Assembly: GCA_031550525.1 (NCBI GenBank)
Contig: JAVBON010000002.1
Location: 62,001 to 126,000 of the forward strand
DNA: 64,000 bases
Reading direction: 5' to 3'
Source of the DNA: WRHT01 sp031550525
Lineage (GTDB): Bacteria; Desulfobacterota; Desulfovibrionia; Desulfovibrionales; Desulfovibrionaceae
Shown: in pieces, positions 1 to 8,607 of the stretch
Layout: each line of letters starts with the position of its first letter
How positions within the stretch are numbered: the first letter of the stretch is position 1
Made by a program: the position numbers and the translations under genes
Notes under the pieces: model-generated
The model's database searches: none
What the model saw: only the letters and a program-made list of their open reading frames with translations
What the model was told of the DNA's origin: nothing

Positions 1-132
1 CCCTACCAGGTTGCCAACTCCAACTGGGGAGAGCAAAAAGTGAGCGTGCCGCTAAAACTTCTGGCTCCCTATCAGCCCAGACAAGAAATTTGGGGCCGCA
101 AAGGGCCAAGTTTTCCTCTCACTCCGCAATAG
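1..132 (+). CDS. C-terminal end of an unidentified protein (partial)
   Basis: The first 43 codons of the window read open in frame 1 and end in TAG at 130-132. The peptide (PYQVANSNWGEQ... to ...SFPLTPQ) is rich in Pro and Gln. I do not recognise the family. The stop is 12 bases before the next start and the strand is the same, so the two genes may be co-transcribed. Upstream sequence is needed to say more. Confidence 0.55.
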   Translation, partial: PYQVANSNWGEQKVSVPLKLLAPYQPRQEIWGRKGPSFPLTPQ

Positions 133-144
133 CCAAGGTGCATA

Positions 145-1281
145 ATGATTTATAGCCTTATCAGATTACGCCTCAGCAGCCTTGCGCAGGCAGGCCCATC
201 CGGCCCGCTGGCGGGGCTGGTCCTCCTGCTCTGCTGCCTTGCCCTGCCCGGCGGGCAGGCCCAGGCCATGGGCACGGCCCCGCTGCCCTATGCGGTAGGG
301 GTACGCTCCCTTTCCGTAAACACCCCCAACAACGCTCAATTGGGCGTGGTGGTATGGTACCCGTCGGGGCGCTCCAACCAGGCCAGCTATGAAACACGCT
401 TCGGGCGCTGGATTATGCGGGCCGAAAAAAATGCCGCGCCCGCCCGCTTGCAAGCTCCGGTAATTTTAATATCGCACGACATGGTAAGCAGCAGCCTGGC
501 CATGCACGAGCTGGCTACCTGCCTGGCCGGATCCGGTTTTGTAGTGGTGGCCCCCACCCACACCGGCGACAGCGTTGAAAACGCCAGCGCTCTATATTCC
601 GCCGCCCTGCTCTATTACCGGCCCATACAACTGCACCAGGCCCTTTTTGCCGTATCCAGAGACCCAGCCTTTAAAGGCATGCTCGATTTGCAACGCATAG
701 GGCTTTTAGGCGCGGGCGCGGGCGCTCTTACATGCATGCAACTGTGCGGGGTGGATATAGACCCCTCCGGCTACACTGCGTACTGCGAGGCTGAAAATGA
801 CACGGCCCTCTGCTCCAGTCTGGCCGTAAACCGCTTTGCCCGCTTAAACCAAGATATGCGCGAAATACGCGCAAAGCACGGCAACAACGCCTTTGTGGCG
901 CCGCTAGCCAACGTAAAGGCCGTTGGGCTGCTCACACCCGGCTGGCTCTGCCTTGCCCGCCGCCAAACCATGGCCGGACTGCGCGTGCCCGTGGCCGCCC
1001 TTTTTGCAGCGGAAGAGCGCCTGTACGCCCCCGTGCGCAACGGCGAAGATGTGCTGCGCCACTTCCCCAGCCCTCTGTACGATTCGATGAATTACCAGAT
1101 ACTCGAAGGGGTGGACCACTATTCGCTGGCTTCGCAATGCCCGCCTGAAATGGCCCGGCAAACGCCGGAATCATGCGGCGCCATACGCGATGAGGATAGA
1201 GAAAAACTGGCCGACATACGCAACAGCTACTTTTCATCCTTCTTTCTGGCCGCGCTGGGCATGCCCACAGCAAGGCAGTAA
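145..1281 (+). CDS. Secreted alpha/beta-hydrolase-like protein, dienelactone-hydrolase type, nucleophile apparently missing
   Basis: This 378-residue protein has a signal peptide (hydrophobic run near residues 22-38, then Ala-Gln-Ala). The fold resembles the predicted dienelactone hydrolases: PVILISHDM near residue 105 stands where the oxyanion-hole strand PVIVLSHG usually is, followed by a VVVAPTHTGDS segment. The nucleophile elbow, normally G-x-S-x-G after a hydrophobic strand, reads IGLLGAGAGALT, with Ala in place of Ser. A candidate catalytic His remains in EGVDHYSL near the C terminus. The ATG at 145 follows an AAGGTG ribosome site at good distance. A hairpin terminator follows. If the elbow is aligned correctly the protein is a non-catalytic member of the family; its substrate or partner is unknown. 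Confidence 0.65.
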   Translation: MIYSLIRLRLSSLAQAGPSGPLAGLVLLLCCLALPGGQAQAMGTAPLPYAVGVRSLSVNTPNNAQLGVVVWYPSGRSNQASYETRFGRWIMRAEKNAAPARLQAPVILISHDMVSSSLAMHELATCLAGSGFVVVAPTHTGDSVENASALYSAALLYYRPIQLHQALFAVSRDPAFKGMLDLQRIGLLGAGAGALTCMQLCGVDIDPSGYTAYCEAENDTALCSSLAVNRFARLNQDMREIRAKHGNNAFVAPLANVKAVGLLTPGWLCLARRQTMAGLRVPVAALFAAEERLYAPVRNGEDVLRHFPSPLYDSMNYQILEGVDHYSLASQCPPEMARQTPESCGAIRDEDREKLADIRNSYFSSFFLAALGMPTARQ

Positions 1282-1328
1282 GAACACGTCCGGCCTAGCC
1301 ACTCTTGCCAACACTCTGCCAAGCAAAA

Positions 1329-1366
1329 CATAAGCCCCTGCATTTGTGTAAAAACAGGGGCTTATG
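1329..1366 (+). terminator. Hairpin terminator after the hydrolase-like gene
   Basis: A perfect 12-bp stem (1329-1340 with 1355-1366) encloses a 14-base loop. It lies 48 bases after the stop of the upstream gene. There is no long T-run after it, so efficiency is uncertain. Confidence 0.6.
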
Positions 1367-1395
1367 CTTGCTCAATCAGCGCGGTTTACAAAAAC

Positions 1396-1595
1396 TAGAG
1401 CATTTTGACTTTTTATATATATTTTTAAAAACGTAAAATACGTTACTCTAAAAATGCATAAAGGCTAGAGCACTCTTTTATCGTACACGCAAAGCCTAAG
1501 CGGCTTTGCTAAAGGCACGCCGCGCTGCTCGCTTGCGGGCGTACCCTTCGGGGGCAACACAAGCATTTTAACTTTTTCAAAGTTAAAATGCTCTA
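1396..1595. repeat. 200-bp intergenic element bounded by inverted repeats
   Basis: The left end (1396-1412) and right end (1579-1595) are inverted copies of a 17-bp sequence with one mismatch, core TAGAGCATTTT. The right end also forms a compact 13-bp hairpin (1562-1574 with 1580-1592). A further TAGAGCACT copy lies near 1467. No coding frame is evident. The last bases of the right arm supply the stop codon of the small minus-strand gene that follows. This could be a palindromic intergenic repeat or a small non-autonomous element. Confidence 0.5.
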
Positions 1596-1778
1596 ATCGT
1601 AATTACTTTTATTACTCTTGTTTATTTTATTGATTTTATAAATGGAATAACCAGCCAAGGCAAAAGACAAGCCTGTAAAAAAAAGATCGCCCGGCGTCCT
1701 CTTTCCTTCCACAATATTGGAAATTCCAGCCAAAGCAGCCGCGCCGCACAGCAATAAAACGACCTGCCATTTTCTCAT
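1593..1778 (-). CDS. Small predicted membrane protein, unknown function
   Basis: A 61-residue protein with two hydrophobic segments (about residues 4-18 and 31-47) and a polar, Asn/Lys-rich tail. The start is preceded by GAGG at the right distance. I do not recognise it. The tail is unusual (repeated KINKINKSNKSN) and ends inside the inverted-repeat element, so the original C terminus may have been replaced by repeat sequence. Confidence 0.45.
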   Translation of the reverse strand: MRKWQVVLLLCGAAALAGISNIVEGKRTPGDLFFTGLSFALAGYSIYKINKINKSNKSNYD

Positions 1779-1832
1779 AACAACCTCATATTACGCAATT
1801 TAGCAACGTGGGCGGTTTTACCGCGCCGGAGC

Positions 1833-2513
1833 TTAACCCAACAAATCCAATATCTGCCCCGGCACATCCACAATAACCCGCGCGCCATTTTCCAACAGTT
1901 CGCTACGCGGCCGGAAGCCCCAGCTTACGCCAACGGCGCGCATACCCGCCCTGTTAGCCGTAAGCATATCAGTTTTTGTGTCTCCAACAAACAAAACCTG
2001 TTCCGGCGGCAGGCTCATTTTACACGCCAGCAACAAGGCCCCTGTGGCATCAGGCTTTAAAGGCACCTGGCCGCTCTGGCCTATGGCATCCACAAAAGGC
2101 ACACCTGCAAAGTAACGTTCCACCATTTCTTTTACAAAAAAATCCGGCTTGTTGGAACACACGGCAAAAGGTAAACCGCGCTCAGCCAAGCCGCGCAGCA
2201 TATCGACAATGCCAGGGTAGGGCTTGCTAAACTCATGCCAGTTGGCGGCGTAATGCTCCGCCAGCGCTTTGTGCAGTTTTTCCACCACGGCATCATCCGG
2301 CGCGGCCGCGCGCGGAGAAAGAGCCAGCGAAGCCTCCAGCGCCCGCTTGGCCATGGTGCGCATGCCATTGCCCACATGATAACGGTAGCCGCTCTCTTCA
2401 ACCGGGGCAAAACCGTTTTGCCGCAAGGCAAAATTGCCGGAGGCCGCCAGATCGGCCAGAGTATCCATAAGGGTACCGTCCAGATCAAAAATAACTCCGC
2501 CAAATTTTGCCAT
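1833..2513 (-). CDS. gph: HAD-family phosphatase, phosphoglycolate phosphatase type
   Basis: The 226-residue protein has all four HAD motifs in order: FDLDGTLMDT near the N terminus with the nucleophile and acid Asp, CSNKP in the middle (motif II Ser/Lys), the lysine in LKPDA, and VGDTKTDMLTANRAG (motif IV). Length and alpha-helical cap fit subfamily IA, which includes Gph, the enzyme removing phosphate from 2-phosphoglycolate. The small difference from related HAD enzymes (PPi phosphatase PpaX, pyrimidine nucleotidases) cannot be settled from motifs alone. It lies 54 bases downstream of the small membrane protein start on the same strand. Confidence 0.82.
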   Translation of the reverse strand: MAKFGGVIFDLDGTLMDTLADLAASGNFALRQNGFAPVEESGYRYHVGNGMRTMAKRALEASLALSPRAAAPDDAVVEKLHKALAEHYAANWHEFSKPYPGIVDMLRGLAERGLPFAVCSNKPDFFVKEMVERYFAGVPFVDAIGQSGQVPLKPDATGALLLACKMSLPPEQVLFVGDTKTDMLTANRAGMRAVGVSWGFRPRSELLENGARVIVDVPGQILDLLG

Positions 2514-2808
2514 TTATATCTCCGCTGTCACAACCAAGCCGAAAAAAATTGTACCTGCCCAGTATGGCAATTCCGCCTGCAATAAAGCCTCACGCCAGAC
2601 CCATATGGAAATTGGGCAAAAAAGCGCCTCCCGCCAGTCAAAACCTGTTTTTTGTAACAATTACGCCAAAAACCGCAACAAGAATATGCCTGTGGAAATC
2701 TGTTTTTACTACGCGCCAGAAAGCTTTACCAGCAAAAATACCCGATTGAAGGCGGCTGGTTTTGTGCCGCATGGGCGGCCCTGTAAAAACAGGCAGGGGT
2801 TAAAATAT

Positions 2809-2843
2809 AAGTTCCGGAACGCGTGTAACGCGTTCCGGAACTT
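2809..2843 (-). terminator. Strong hairpin terminator after the first TRAP receptor gene
   Basis: A perfect 15-bp stem (2809-2823 with 2829-2843) has a 5-base loop. In the minus direction it is followed by a T/A-rich stretch. It sits 74 bases beyond the stop of the dctP-like gene. The rest of 2514-2916 contains no convincing gene. Confidence 0.75.
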
Positions 2844-2916
2844 GCAACATTAACATCTGCAAAAACTCTGCCTGCGCGGCAAGCAAACTCAACGCCGCCG
2901 GCACGCCGCTCCTGCG

Positions 2917-4002
2917 TTAAATATTTTCGTACTTCCCGTAAGCGCCTTTGCGCATCTGGTCAAGGTGGTAAGCCGAGCGCTCTTTGGCGTATTTAAGCAC
3001 TTCAGGGGCCACGGTAATGCCCTGGCTAAGGCAGTCGTTAACCCATTTTTCTTCAAACGGCTTTACTCTTTCCACAAAAACCTGGCGCTCTGCCTCAGTG
3101 GGGTAATAGAAGTAGTGGTCGCCCTGTTCCTTCATCCATTTAATATCGTCAATTTCGCCATCCAGCAGGCTCTTGCCGCAGGCCAGGGCCAATTTTCTGC
3201 CACTGTTTTCCTTAATCCAGGCTTTTATATCGGCGGGCATGGAATCGTAAAGGTCCTTGTTCATGAACATGGTAAAAGCGCCGACGCCCATGTTGATAAT
3301 GAAGTGGTGCTTCATGGATTCGCTTATTTTAAACGAGCGTATGGGGGCGGTGGGGCAATAGATTGCGTCCGCCATGCCTTTTGAAAGCGCCAGGTAGGAG
3401 TCTCTGGCTTCCAGCCGTATGGGGTTGCCGCCAAGCAGCTTGACGGACTCTATGCCCGTGGAGTTCCAAACTATAATCTTCATACCCTTAATCTGCTCAA
3501 TGGTATTTATGGGCTTGTTGCAGTGCAACTGGTACGCGGCGGAGGCCCAGACCGTAAAGGGAACGGTATTGGGCGGATACTCCGCTGTAACTTCAGGAAA
3601 TTTTTCAACCAAATCCTGCAACACCAGAGCGCCGATTACAGAGTTGGGGGCCAGGCCCGGAATATCTACAACGTTGGCCAAACTGAGGCTGCCAGGAAAC
3701 ATGGAGGGCGTTACCACGCCTATGTCTCCGCGCCCGTCGCTGATTGCCGCCATGCCTTCTTTTTCAGGGTAAAGGGTGCCGGCTGAAAAATAGTTGAAAG
3801 AGAGGCGGCCAGGAAAAGCCTCTTTAGCCGCCGCGAAAAATGGCATAAAAGCCCGCACCGGCGTTGGGTGGCGTTCCACATAACTGCCCATAAAGGAAAT
3901 GTTGTTAAAATTCTTGGCGGCCTGCGCGGGCATGGCGCAACACAGAACAAGGCCTGCCAATAAAGTTATAAGCACAAGACGTTTGTTTTTTACCTGCATC
4001 AT
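2917..4002 (-). CDS. TRAP transporter solute-binding protein, DctP family
   Basis: The 361-residue protein starts with a signal peptide ending near AMPAQAA and matches the periplasmic DctP-type receptors: a YFSAGTLYPEKEGMAAI segment, the IKGMKIIVW motif in the middle that precedes the ligand-binding arginine region, and the SLALSKGMADA-type helix. These proteins capture organic acids and pass them to a DctQ/DctM membrane pair. No membrane partner is encoded nearby, so it is an orphan receptor here. The start follows AAGGGGG. It is divergent from a LacI-type regulator, which probably controls it. A second DctP lies at 35882-36931. Confidence 0.88.
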   Translation of the reverse strand: MMQVKNKRLVLITLLAGLVLCCAMPAQAAKNFNNISFMGSYVERHPTPVRAFMPFFAAAKEAFPGRLSFNYFSAGTLYPEKEGMAAISDGRGDIGVVTPSMFPGSLSLANVVDIPGLAPNSVIGALVLQDLVEKFPEVTAEYPPNTVPFTVWASAAYQLHCNKPINTIEQIKGMKIIVWNSTGIESVKLLGGNPIRLEARDSYLALSKGMADAIYCPTAPIRSFKISESMKHHFIINMGVGAFTMFMNKDLYDSMPADIKAWIKENSGRKLALACGKSLLDGEIDDIKWMKEQGDHYFYYPTEAERQVFVERVKPFEEKWVNDCLSQGITVAPEVLKYAKERSAYHLDQMRKGAYGKYENI

Positions 4003-4104
4003 AACCCCCTTAAAAATAACATGTTGATATCCTTAATATATCGGACTGCGAAAAAGCTTTCCAGCCGGCATTTTTGCGGCCTGCCCACGAGGCACGCCGT
4101 TTAA

Positions 4105-4118
4105 TGCATTCGGATGCA
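4105..4118. promoter_or_regulatory. Candidate operator between dctP and the LacI-type regulator
   Basis: TGCATTCGGATGCA forms 5-bp inverted arms around four bases. It lies in the divergent spacer between the TRAP receptor and the LacI-family gene. LacI proteins bind short palindromes with a central CG. Position and symmetry are all that supports it. Confidence 0.25.
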
Positions 4119-4249
4119 CAATATTATAAAAAATTTTCATGGTCAATATACCTTGGCAAACTGCCTTGCCATATGTTGGAAAAAGCGCCTAATTTGCCCA
4201 TGCCTCGCGCAAGCTTGCATCTCTGTTTGCTAACGTGTAGGCTTTGCCG

Positions 4250-5302
4250 ATGAGCGTAAAAAACCCGCACATCACTATGTACGATTTGGCCAAAGCTTGC
4301 GGCGTGAGCCAATCTACAGTTTCACGCGCTTTGCGTAATCCTGGCAAAATAAGCCCCGCCACCTGCAGTAAAATTGAAAAGGCCGCTTCCGAGCTTGGCT
4401 ATGTGTACAATTACGCGGCTTCGAGCCTTACAGTAAAAAAAACCAAAATATTGGGCGTAATGCACACCCTGCGCATATATTTGGAGTTTGGCCAGACTAT
4501 TTCGCTTATTTGCCGCATGGCTGCAGAGAACGGCTACGAGGTTGTTTTCGAGCTGACGGACGGCTCGCTGGAATGGGAGGAAAGAGCTTTTTTGCGCCTG
4601 CGGCAGTTAAAGGTATCCGGAGTAATCTGTTTTGACGCCTCGTTTAACTTGCAGGACGCCTTGCGCCGCGAACAGGAAAAAGGCACGCCCTGCCTTATGT
4701 TATGGCAAACTCCAGCGCACGCCGGGGTTAACTTTTTGGGTGCGGATATGCATAAGGTATCGCACCTTGCCACCAACCAGTTGCTGAAACTGGGGCACAA
4801 ACGCATAGCGTTTTTAATTGCCGGAGCTTTTGATCTGGCTATGGTTCGCACGCGCTGGCAAGGCTACCTTGATGCGCTGTCCGAAGCAGGTATTGCCCCC
4901 GACGAGGCGCTCTCGCACTCATTGCTGATGACCCCTAGCAACAGTAAGGAGCCGCTACTGCAAAGGGCCAGGCTGGTTATGGACAATATGCTGGCCCTGA
5001 GCGAACCTCCCACTGCCGTGGTGGTGGCAAACAGCCTTATAGGGGCCTGCCTGCTGAACGCGCTGAAAGACCTGCGCCTGCGCGTTCCGGAAGATATTTC
5101 GATAATGTGCCTGCACAACGACTTGCTTGCCTCAACGCTTATTCCAAATTTATCAAGCATAGATCATAACATTGGCTACACACACCATGAGCTGGAACTG
5201 TTTTTACAACACATTTTCGACGGAAAGCCGGTTACAAAACCGGGCAACGCCACGCCCCTTACGCTGATCATGCGCGATTCTTGCGCTCCTCCGCAAATGT
5301 AG
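4250..5302 (+). CDS. LacI/GalR-family transcriptional regulator
   Basis: About 350 residues. The N terminus is a classic LacI helix-turn-helix and hinge (TMYDLAKACGVSQSTVSRA, then ELGYVYNYAASSL), followed by a periplasmic-binding-protein-like effector domain with the RTRWQGYLDAL and CLLNALKDL segments typical of the family. A TTG at 4244 is in frame, but the GTGTAGG ribosome site at 4236-4241 is too close to it and well placed for the ATG at 4250, which I therefore take. It is divergent from the TRAP receptor gene, which suggests local control of that gene by a small ligand. Confidence 0.88.
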   Translation: MSVKNPHITMYDLAKACGVSQSTVSRALRNPGKISPATCSKIEKAASELGYVYNYAASSLTVKKTKILGVMHTLRIYLEFGQTISLICRMAAENGYEVVFELTDGSLEWEERAFLRLRQLKVSGVICFDASFNLQDALRREQEKGTPCLMLWQTPAHAGVNFLGADMHKVSHLATNQLLKLGHKRIAFLIAGAFDLAMVRTRWQGYLDALSEAGIAPDEALSHSLLMTPSNSKEPLLQRARLVMDNMLALSEPPTAVVVANSLIGACLLNALKDLRLRVPEDISIMCLHNDLLASTLIPNLSSIDHNIGYTHHELELFLQHIFDGKPVTKPGNATPLTLIMRDSCAPPQM

Positions 5303-5319
5303 CGCGACTATTTAATACA

Positions 5320-5357
5320 AACGGGCCGGGCAAATTTATAAATTTGCCCGGCCCGTT
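5320..5357. terminator. Bidirectional hairpin between convergent genes
   Basis: A 38-base perfect palindrome (19 bp per arm) lies between the LacI-type gene and the minus-strand HD-GYP-like gene. A-rich and T-rich arms near the loop and its position between two converging stops fit a shared terminator. Confidence 0.75.
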
Positions 5358-5392
5358 ATGTATTTCCAAATGCTTGGGACAAATGCCGCCTT

Positions 5393-7471
5393 TTACACCG
5401 GCTTTGAACTGGCGGCCTGCGCCACCAACTTTTCACCCGCTGGGGTAGCCAGCACCTCGCGCAACACGCTTACCACGGTTTCGTCGTAAGCTCCGGCCTG
5501 TTTTTCAAGCACGGACAGCACGGTCGCCACATCCATGGCCGGGCGGTACGAGCGCGGGCGGGCCATGGCGGTAAAGGCGTTGGCAACGGCCAGCACGCGG
5601 GCCTGCACGCTTATCTGGTCGCCTTGCAGGGCCTTGGGGTAGCCCTTGCCGTCAAGGCGCTCGTTCATTTGCGCTATGGCGTCAAGCACGGGCATGTCGA
5701 ATTCAATATTGGAAAGAATAGCCACGGTATGCTGCACATGGCCTTCCATAACCTTTTTCTCTTCGGGCGTAAGCAGGCCGGGCTTGGTAAGCACCTCGCG
5801 CGGCACAAACATTTTGCCTATTTGCGAAAGGGTTGCCGCCGTCTCAATGGTAGCGGTATCTTTATCTGAAAGCCCCAGAGATTTGCTTATAAGCTTGGCA
5901 ACCTCGCCCATAATGCGCGAATGCCCGCCCAGGAAGGGGTCGGCCTGCTCAATGGTGCGCACCAAAGCATCGATAATCTGCTGCACAACGCGGTGGCTGT
6001 GCTCTTCAGCCTCCACCAGCTTGGTGACGTCGCGGTAAACGGCCACAATGCCGGTAACGGCTTGGGTTTCGGGGTCTTTGAGGGGCGACTTGGATATCTG
6101 GAAGTAATGGCGCTTGGACTGCAACCAGATAACCTCGCTGGTGGTAACGCTCTCGCCCGTCATAAGCACGTGCTGATCCGAGCTGTTCAGGCGCTTGGCG
6201 GTGTCAAACCCGCATACGGCGGCGGTATCCAGCCCCGGTATGCTGTTGACGTCGCGCCCGAAAGCATCTGCAAAGGCCTGGTTTACATAGCGGAATATGC
6301 CTTTGGAATCAGTAAGCGATATGGGCTCGGCAATGGTGCCGTTAATGCTGTCCAGCAGAATTTTCTGCTCTTCTATAACCTTGAAAAGCTCTTGGAACTG
6401 GTTGAGAGTTTGCGAGCGCTCCATGCTAACAAACAAACGCCAGACGAAGCTGAGCAGCAAAACAAGGGCCAGAGCGCCCAAGGCCGAAAAAATATAGTTG
6501 CTGCGAATCTGGTTGTCCAAATCCACACGGCCGGTGGCGTAATCTTGCTCCCAAACCACCCAGAGGTTCAGGTCTTTTACCTGAGTGCCCAAAGAGTAAG
6601 CTTTTTTGCCGGTAAGCACTGAATCGCGTATGCCGAAAGGCACGGAGCCATCGGCCAGCTCCAGCGCGGCAATGTTGCGCACGCGGTCAGTTTTTATGGA
6701 AACATCCTGCCACTCTTCGCCGCTTTTTTGCAGTATGTAGGAGTTGTAGCCGCGCTCCCTGGCCACACTGTTAACGGTAACAAGCTCGTTAAACTTGGAG
6801 GCCACGGGCAGGGTGAGATAAAGCACCGCAACGGTTTTTTTGCCGCCTTGTGCTCCGGCGTCAAGGGCATACACCGGCATATACAAATCCAGTAAAAGGC
6901 CGCGGCTGGCATCCTGCCTGATGGGCGCAAAGCGGAACACGCCGTTTTCGGCCACTTGGGCCGCCATGGAGCGCTGCGCGCTGGAAAGCGGCTGGTAGGC
7001 CGGGTCGGTGTTCAGATACATTTCGCCCTTGCGGTTAAGAATGCCGCCAAAGCTGAAATCGGAATAAATAATCAGATTGCTCAACTGGGTCTGCAAAAAG
7101 CCTATGTCTTCCATCTCGCGGCCAGGCCTGCTCTGCCCGGAAGCCCCGCTAAGCACGGCAATGCCGCCGGAATCCACATCCGGCGCGAATTTATTGATTA
7201 CACCGGAGTTTACAAAGCTGGCCGCCCGCTCGTAAGCCGTGCCCAGCCATTTGTAAATATCGTCAGCCTGGCTAATGCTGTTCTCCCGCATGGTTTTACG
7301 GGTTGATTCCTCAAAAGCCCTTTCCGAATTGCTGGCCCGATAAAAAGCCACGGAAAAAATAGCCGCCACAATAACCGCCACAATAACGAGGCCCAGCCAG
7401 AAAACACGCTTTCTGTCACGGGCTGCGTCCATTTTGTAGGCTACCGGGGCCTGGGTTGTGTTTTGCGCCAT
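5393..7471 (-). CDS. Membrane PAS/HD-GYP-like protein with degenerate active site; candidate LapD-like receptor
   Basis: About 692 residues: one membrane segment near 23-45, a large periplasmic region, a second membrane segment near 326-348, a PAS domain about 370-490 and a C-terminal HD-GYP-like domain about 495-690. The start at 7471 is chosen because GGAG precedes it by seven bases; longer frames lack a site. The HD-GYP domain keeps GGHSR, the PGLLTPEE loop and DGKGYP, but the signature HD is SQ (TLSQIGK), the HHE before DGxGYP is MNE, and the later VaD motif is VAN. Metal-binding and phosphodiesterase activity should be lost. It lies beside lapG, the position of the c-di-GMP receptor in Lap systems, so I infer a sensing role controlling LapG. 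Confidence 0.75.
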   Translation of the reverse strand: MAQNTTQAPVAYKMDAARDRKRVFWLGLVIVAVIVAAIFSVAFYRASNSERAFEESTRKTMRENSISQADDIYKWLGTAYERAASFVNSGVINKFAPDVDSGGIAVLSGASGQSRPGREMEDIGFLQTQLSNLIIYSDFSFGGILNRKGEMYLNTDPAYQPLSSAQRSMAAQVAENGVFRFAPIRQDASRGLLLDLYMPVYALDAGAQGGKKTVAVLYLTLPVASKFNELVTVNSVARERGYNSYILQKSGEEWQDVSIKTDRVRNIAALELADGSVPFGIRDSVLTGKKAYSLGTQVKDLNLWVVWEQDYATGRVDLDNQIRSNYIFSALGALALVLLLSFVWRLFVSMERSQTLNQFQELFKVIEEQKILLDSINGTIAEPISLTDSKGIFRYVNQAFADAFGRDVNSIPGLDTAAVCGFDTAKRLNSSDQHVLMTGESVTTSEVIWLQSKRHYFQISKSPLKDPETQAVTGIVAVYRDVTKLVEAEEHSHRVVQQIIDALVRTIEQADPFLGGHSRIMGEVAKLISKSLGLSDKDTATIETAATLSQIGKMFVPREVLTKPGLLTPEEKKVMEGHVQHTVAILSNIEFDMPVLDAIAQMNERLDGKGYPKALQGDQISVQARVLAVANAFTAMARPRSYRPAMDVATVLSVLEKQAGAYDETVVSVLREVLATPAGEKLVAQAASSKPV

Positions 7472-7660
7472 ATTAAGTCTCCAACATTTTGCCCCGGCCT
7501 TTGGCCTGGCGGCAATTGCCTTGAGCCGTGCGCACCGCCGCCCTGCGATAACACCGTGCCATATTCCGCACATGTACGGCCTTATCACTCGCGCGGCAGC
7601 GCCACCGCTGCATTAATAAACAATACACATTGCTCTTGTAATTGTACAGTGGCCCAAGCC

Positions 7661-7689
7661 CCGTACCGCCTTGCCTCAAGGCGGTACGG
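7661..7689. other. Hairpin in the spacer between lapG and the HD-GYP-like gene
   Basis: A 13-bp perfect stem (7661-7673 with 7677-7689) with a 3-base loop. The spacer 7472-7839 holds no gene. The hairpin has no T-run on the minus side. It may act as a terminator or processing site after lapG, leaving the receptor gene with its own promoter. Confidence 0.4.
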
Positions 7690-7839
7690 CACAACGGCCC
7701 TTTTTTCTTCCGGTCCGTGCCAGAATACATTTTTATACAGGACACCTACCGTAAGAGTATGCTCCCCGCATAAAAACGTATTCTTCCTTGCCAGAAAAAA
7801 ACCTCGTTTTACCTACACGCCTTACGGCGCGGCCGCCCT

Positions 7840-8607
7840 TTATTGCGAAGGCGGAACATGCGCCCACTTGTATTGCAGGTTAAACGAAACAACCGGCCGG
7901 TAATGCCCGTATTTGCTGTGCGGCAACACCAAAGGCGAGGTATTGTCCAGCACCAGCACCTCATCGCCAATATAAACAGCCAGTATCGCATGATCTATAT
8001 TGCGGATTTTATCTTTTATAATAACCACCCGCATATTCTCCGGCTTGAAACCAACCTGCAGGAGAGCGAACATTTTTACTATTGCATAGTCTTCGCAGTC
8101 GCCGGATTTGCCTATAAATTCTTCCGGCGTCGCCCAGTAATCGACCAGCCCGTACAAATCCATATCCGTACGGTAAGGCCAAAGGTTAAAAAACTTGTTC
8201 ACAGCCTGCAAAATTTGCAAGGGTTGAGCGTTTTTGGCAGAGGCCTTTATTTTTTCCCATTCCTGCAATTCGGCCTTGCGCCCGGTTTTGGAAAAATCGG
8301 CGTCTATGCCCTTTCTGTCTTTATACTGGCGCAAAACGCGCTCCCACTGCGGCAGGCCTTTTATGGCGCTGCGAAACTCCACCGTGCCGAACAGGCGATT
8401 GGCGGCATAGCGCAACTCCGGCTGGTCTTTTGGTTTTTGGGGCAATTTGTCCCAATCCACATTTACCGTCGGGCGCTCCAAAGTAAGGGCCTGGGAAGTG
8501 TAAGGAAGAAGGCACAGCACCAGCAGCGCAAGGTAATACCCCACGCCAAGGGCGCGCGGCGCGCCACGCGCCACGCGCCGTAAAAAAGTGCCGCCGGATA
8601 TGGGCAT
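7840..8607 (-). CDS. lapG: LapG-like periplasmic cysteine protease (bacterial transglutaminase-like, BTLCP)
   Basis: The 255-residue protein has a signal peptide (hydrophobic run about 22-38, ending near SQA) and the BTLCP catalytic triad: Cys171 in GDCEDYA, His206 in DHAILAV and Asp221 in VLDNTS, with a conserved W upstream. LapG cuts the N-terminal retention module of large type I-secreted adhesins and releases them from the outer membrane; a membrane receptor sequesters it when c-di-GMP is high. The start overlaps the stop of the fusion-protein gene by one base (TGATG), indicating translational coupling. Neighbours are the cognate exporter genes and the degenerate HD-GYP protein. I am confident of the family and fairly confident of the role. 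Confidence 0.88.
   Translation of the reverse strand: MPISGGTFLRRVARGAPRALGVGYYLALLVLCLLPYTSQALTLERPTVNVDWDKLPQKPKDQPELRYAANRLFGTVEFRSAIKGLPQWERVLRQYKDRKGIDADFSKTGRKAELQEWEKIKASAKNAQPLQILQAVNKFFNLWPYRTDMDLYGLVDYWATPEEFIGKSGDCEDYAIVKMFALLQVGFKPENMRVVIIKDKIRNIDHAILAVYIGDEVLVLDNTSPLVLPHSKYGHYRPVVSFNLQYKWAHVPPSQ

Noticed and set aside
4020..4060. Sigma-54-like element upstream of the first TRAP receptor gene (minus strand)
   Set aside because: Spacing between GG and GC is eleven bases; not acceptable as a -24/-12 element.
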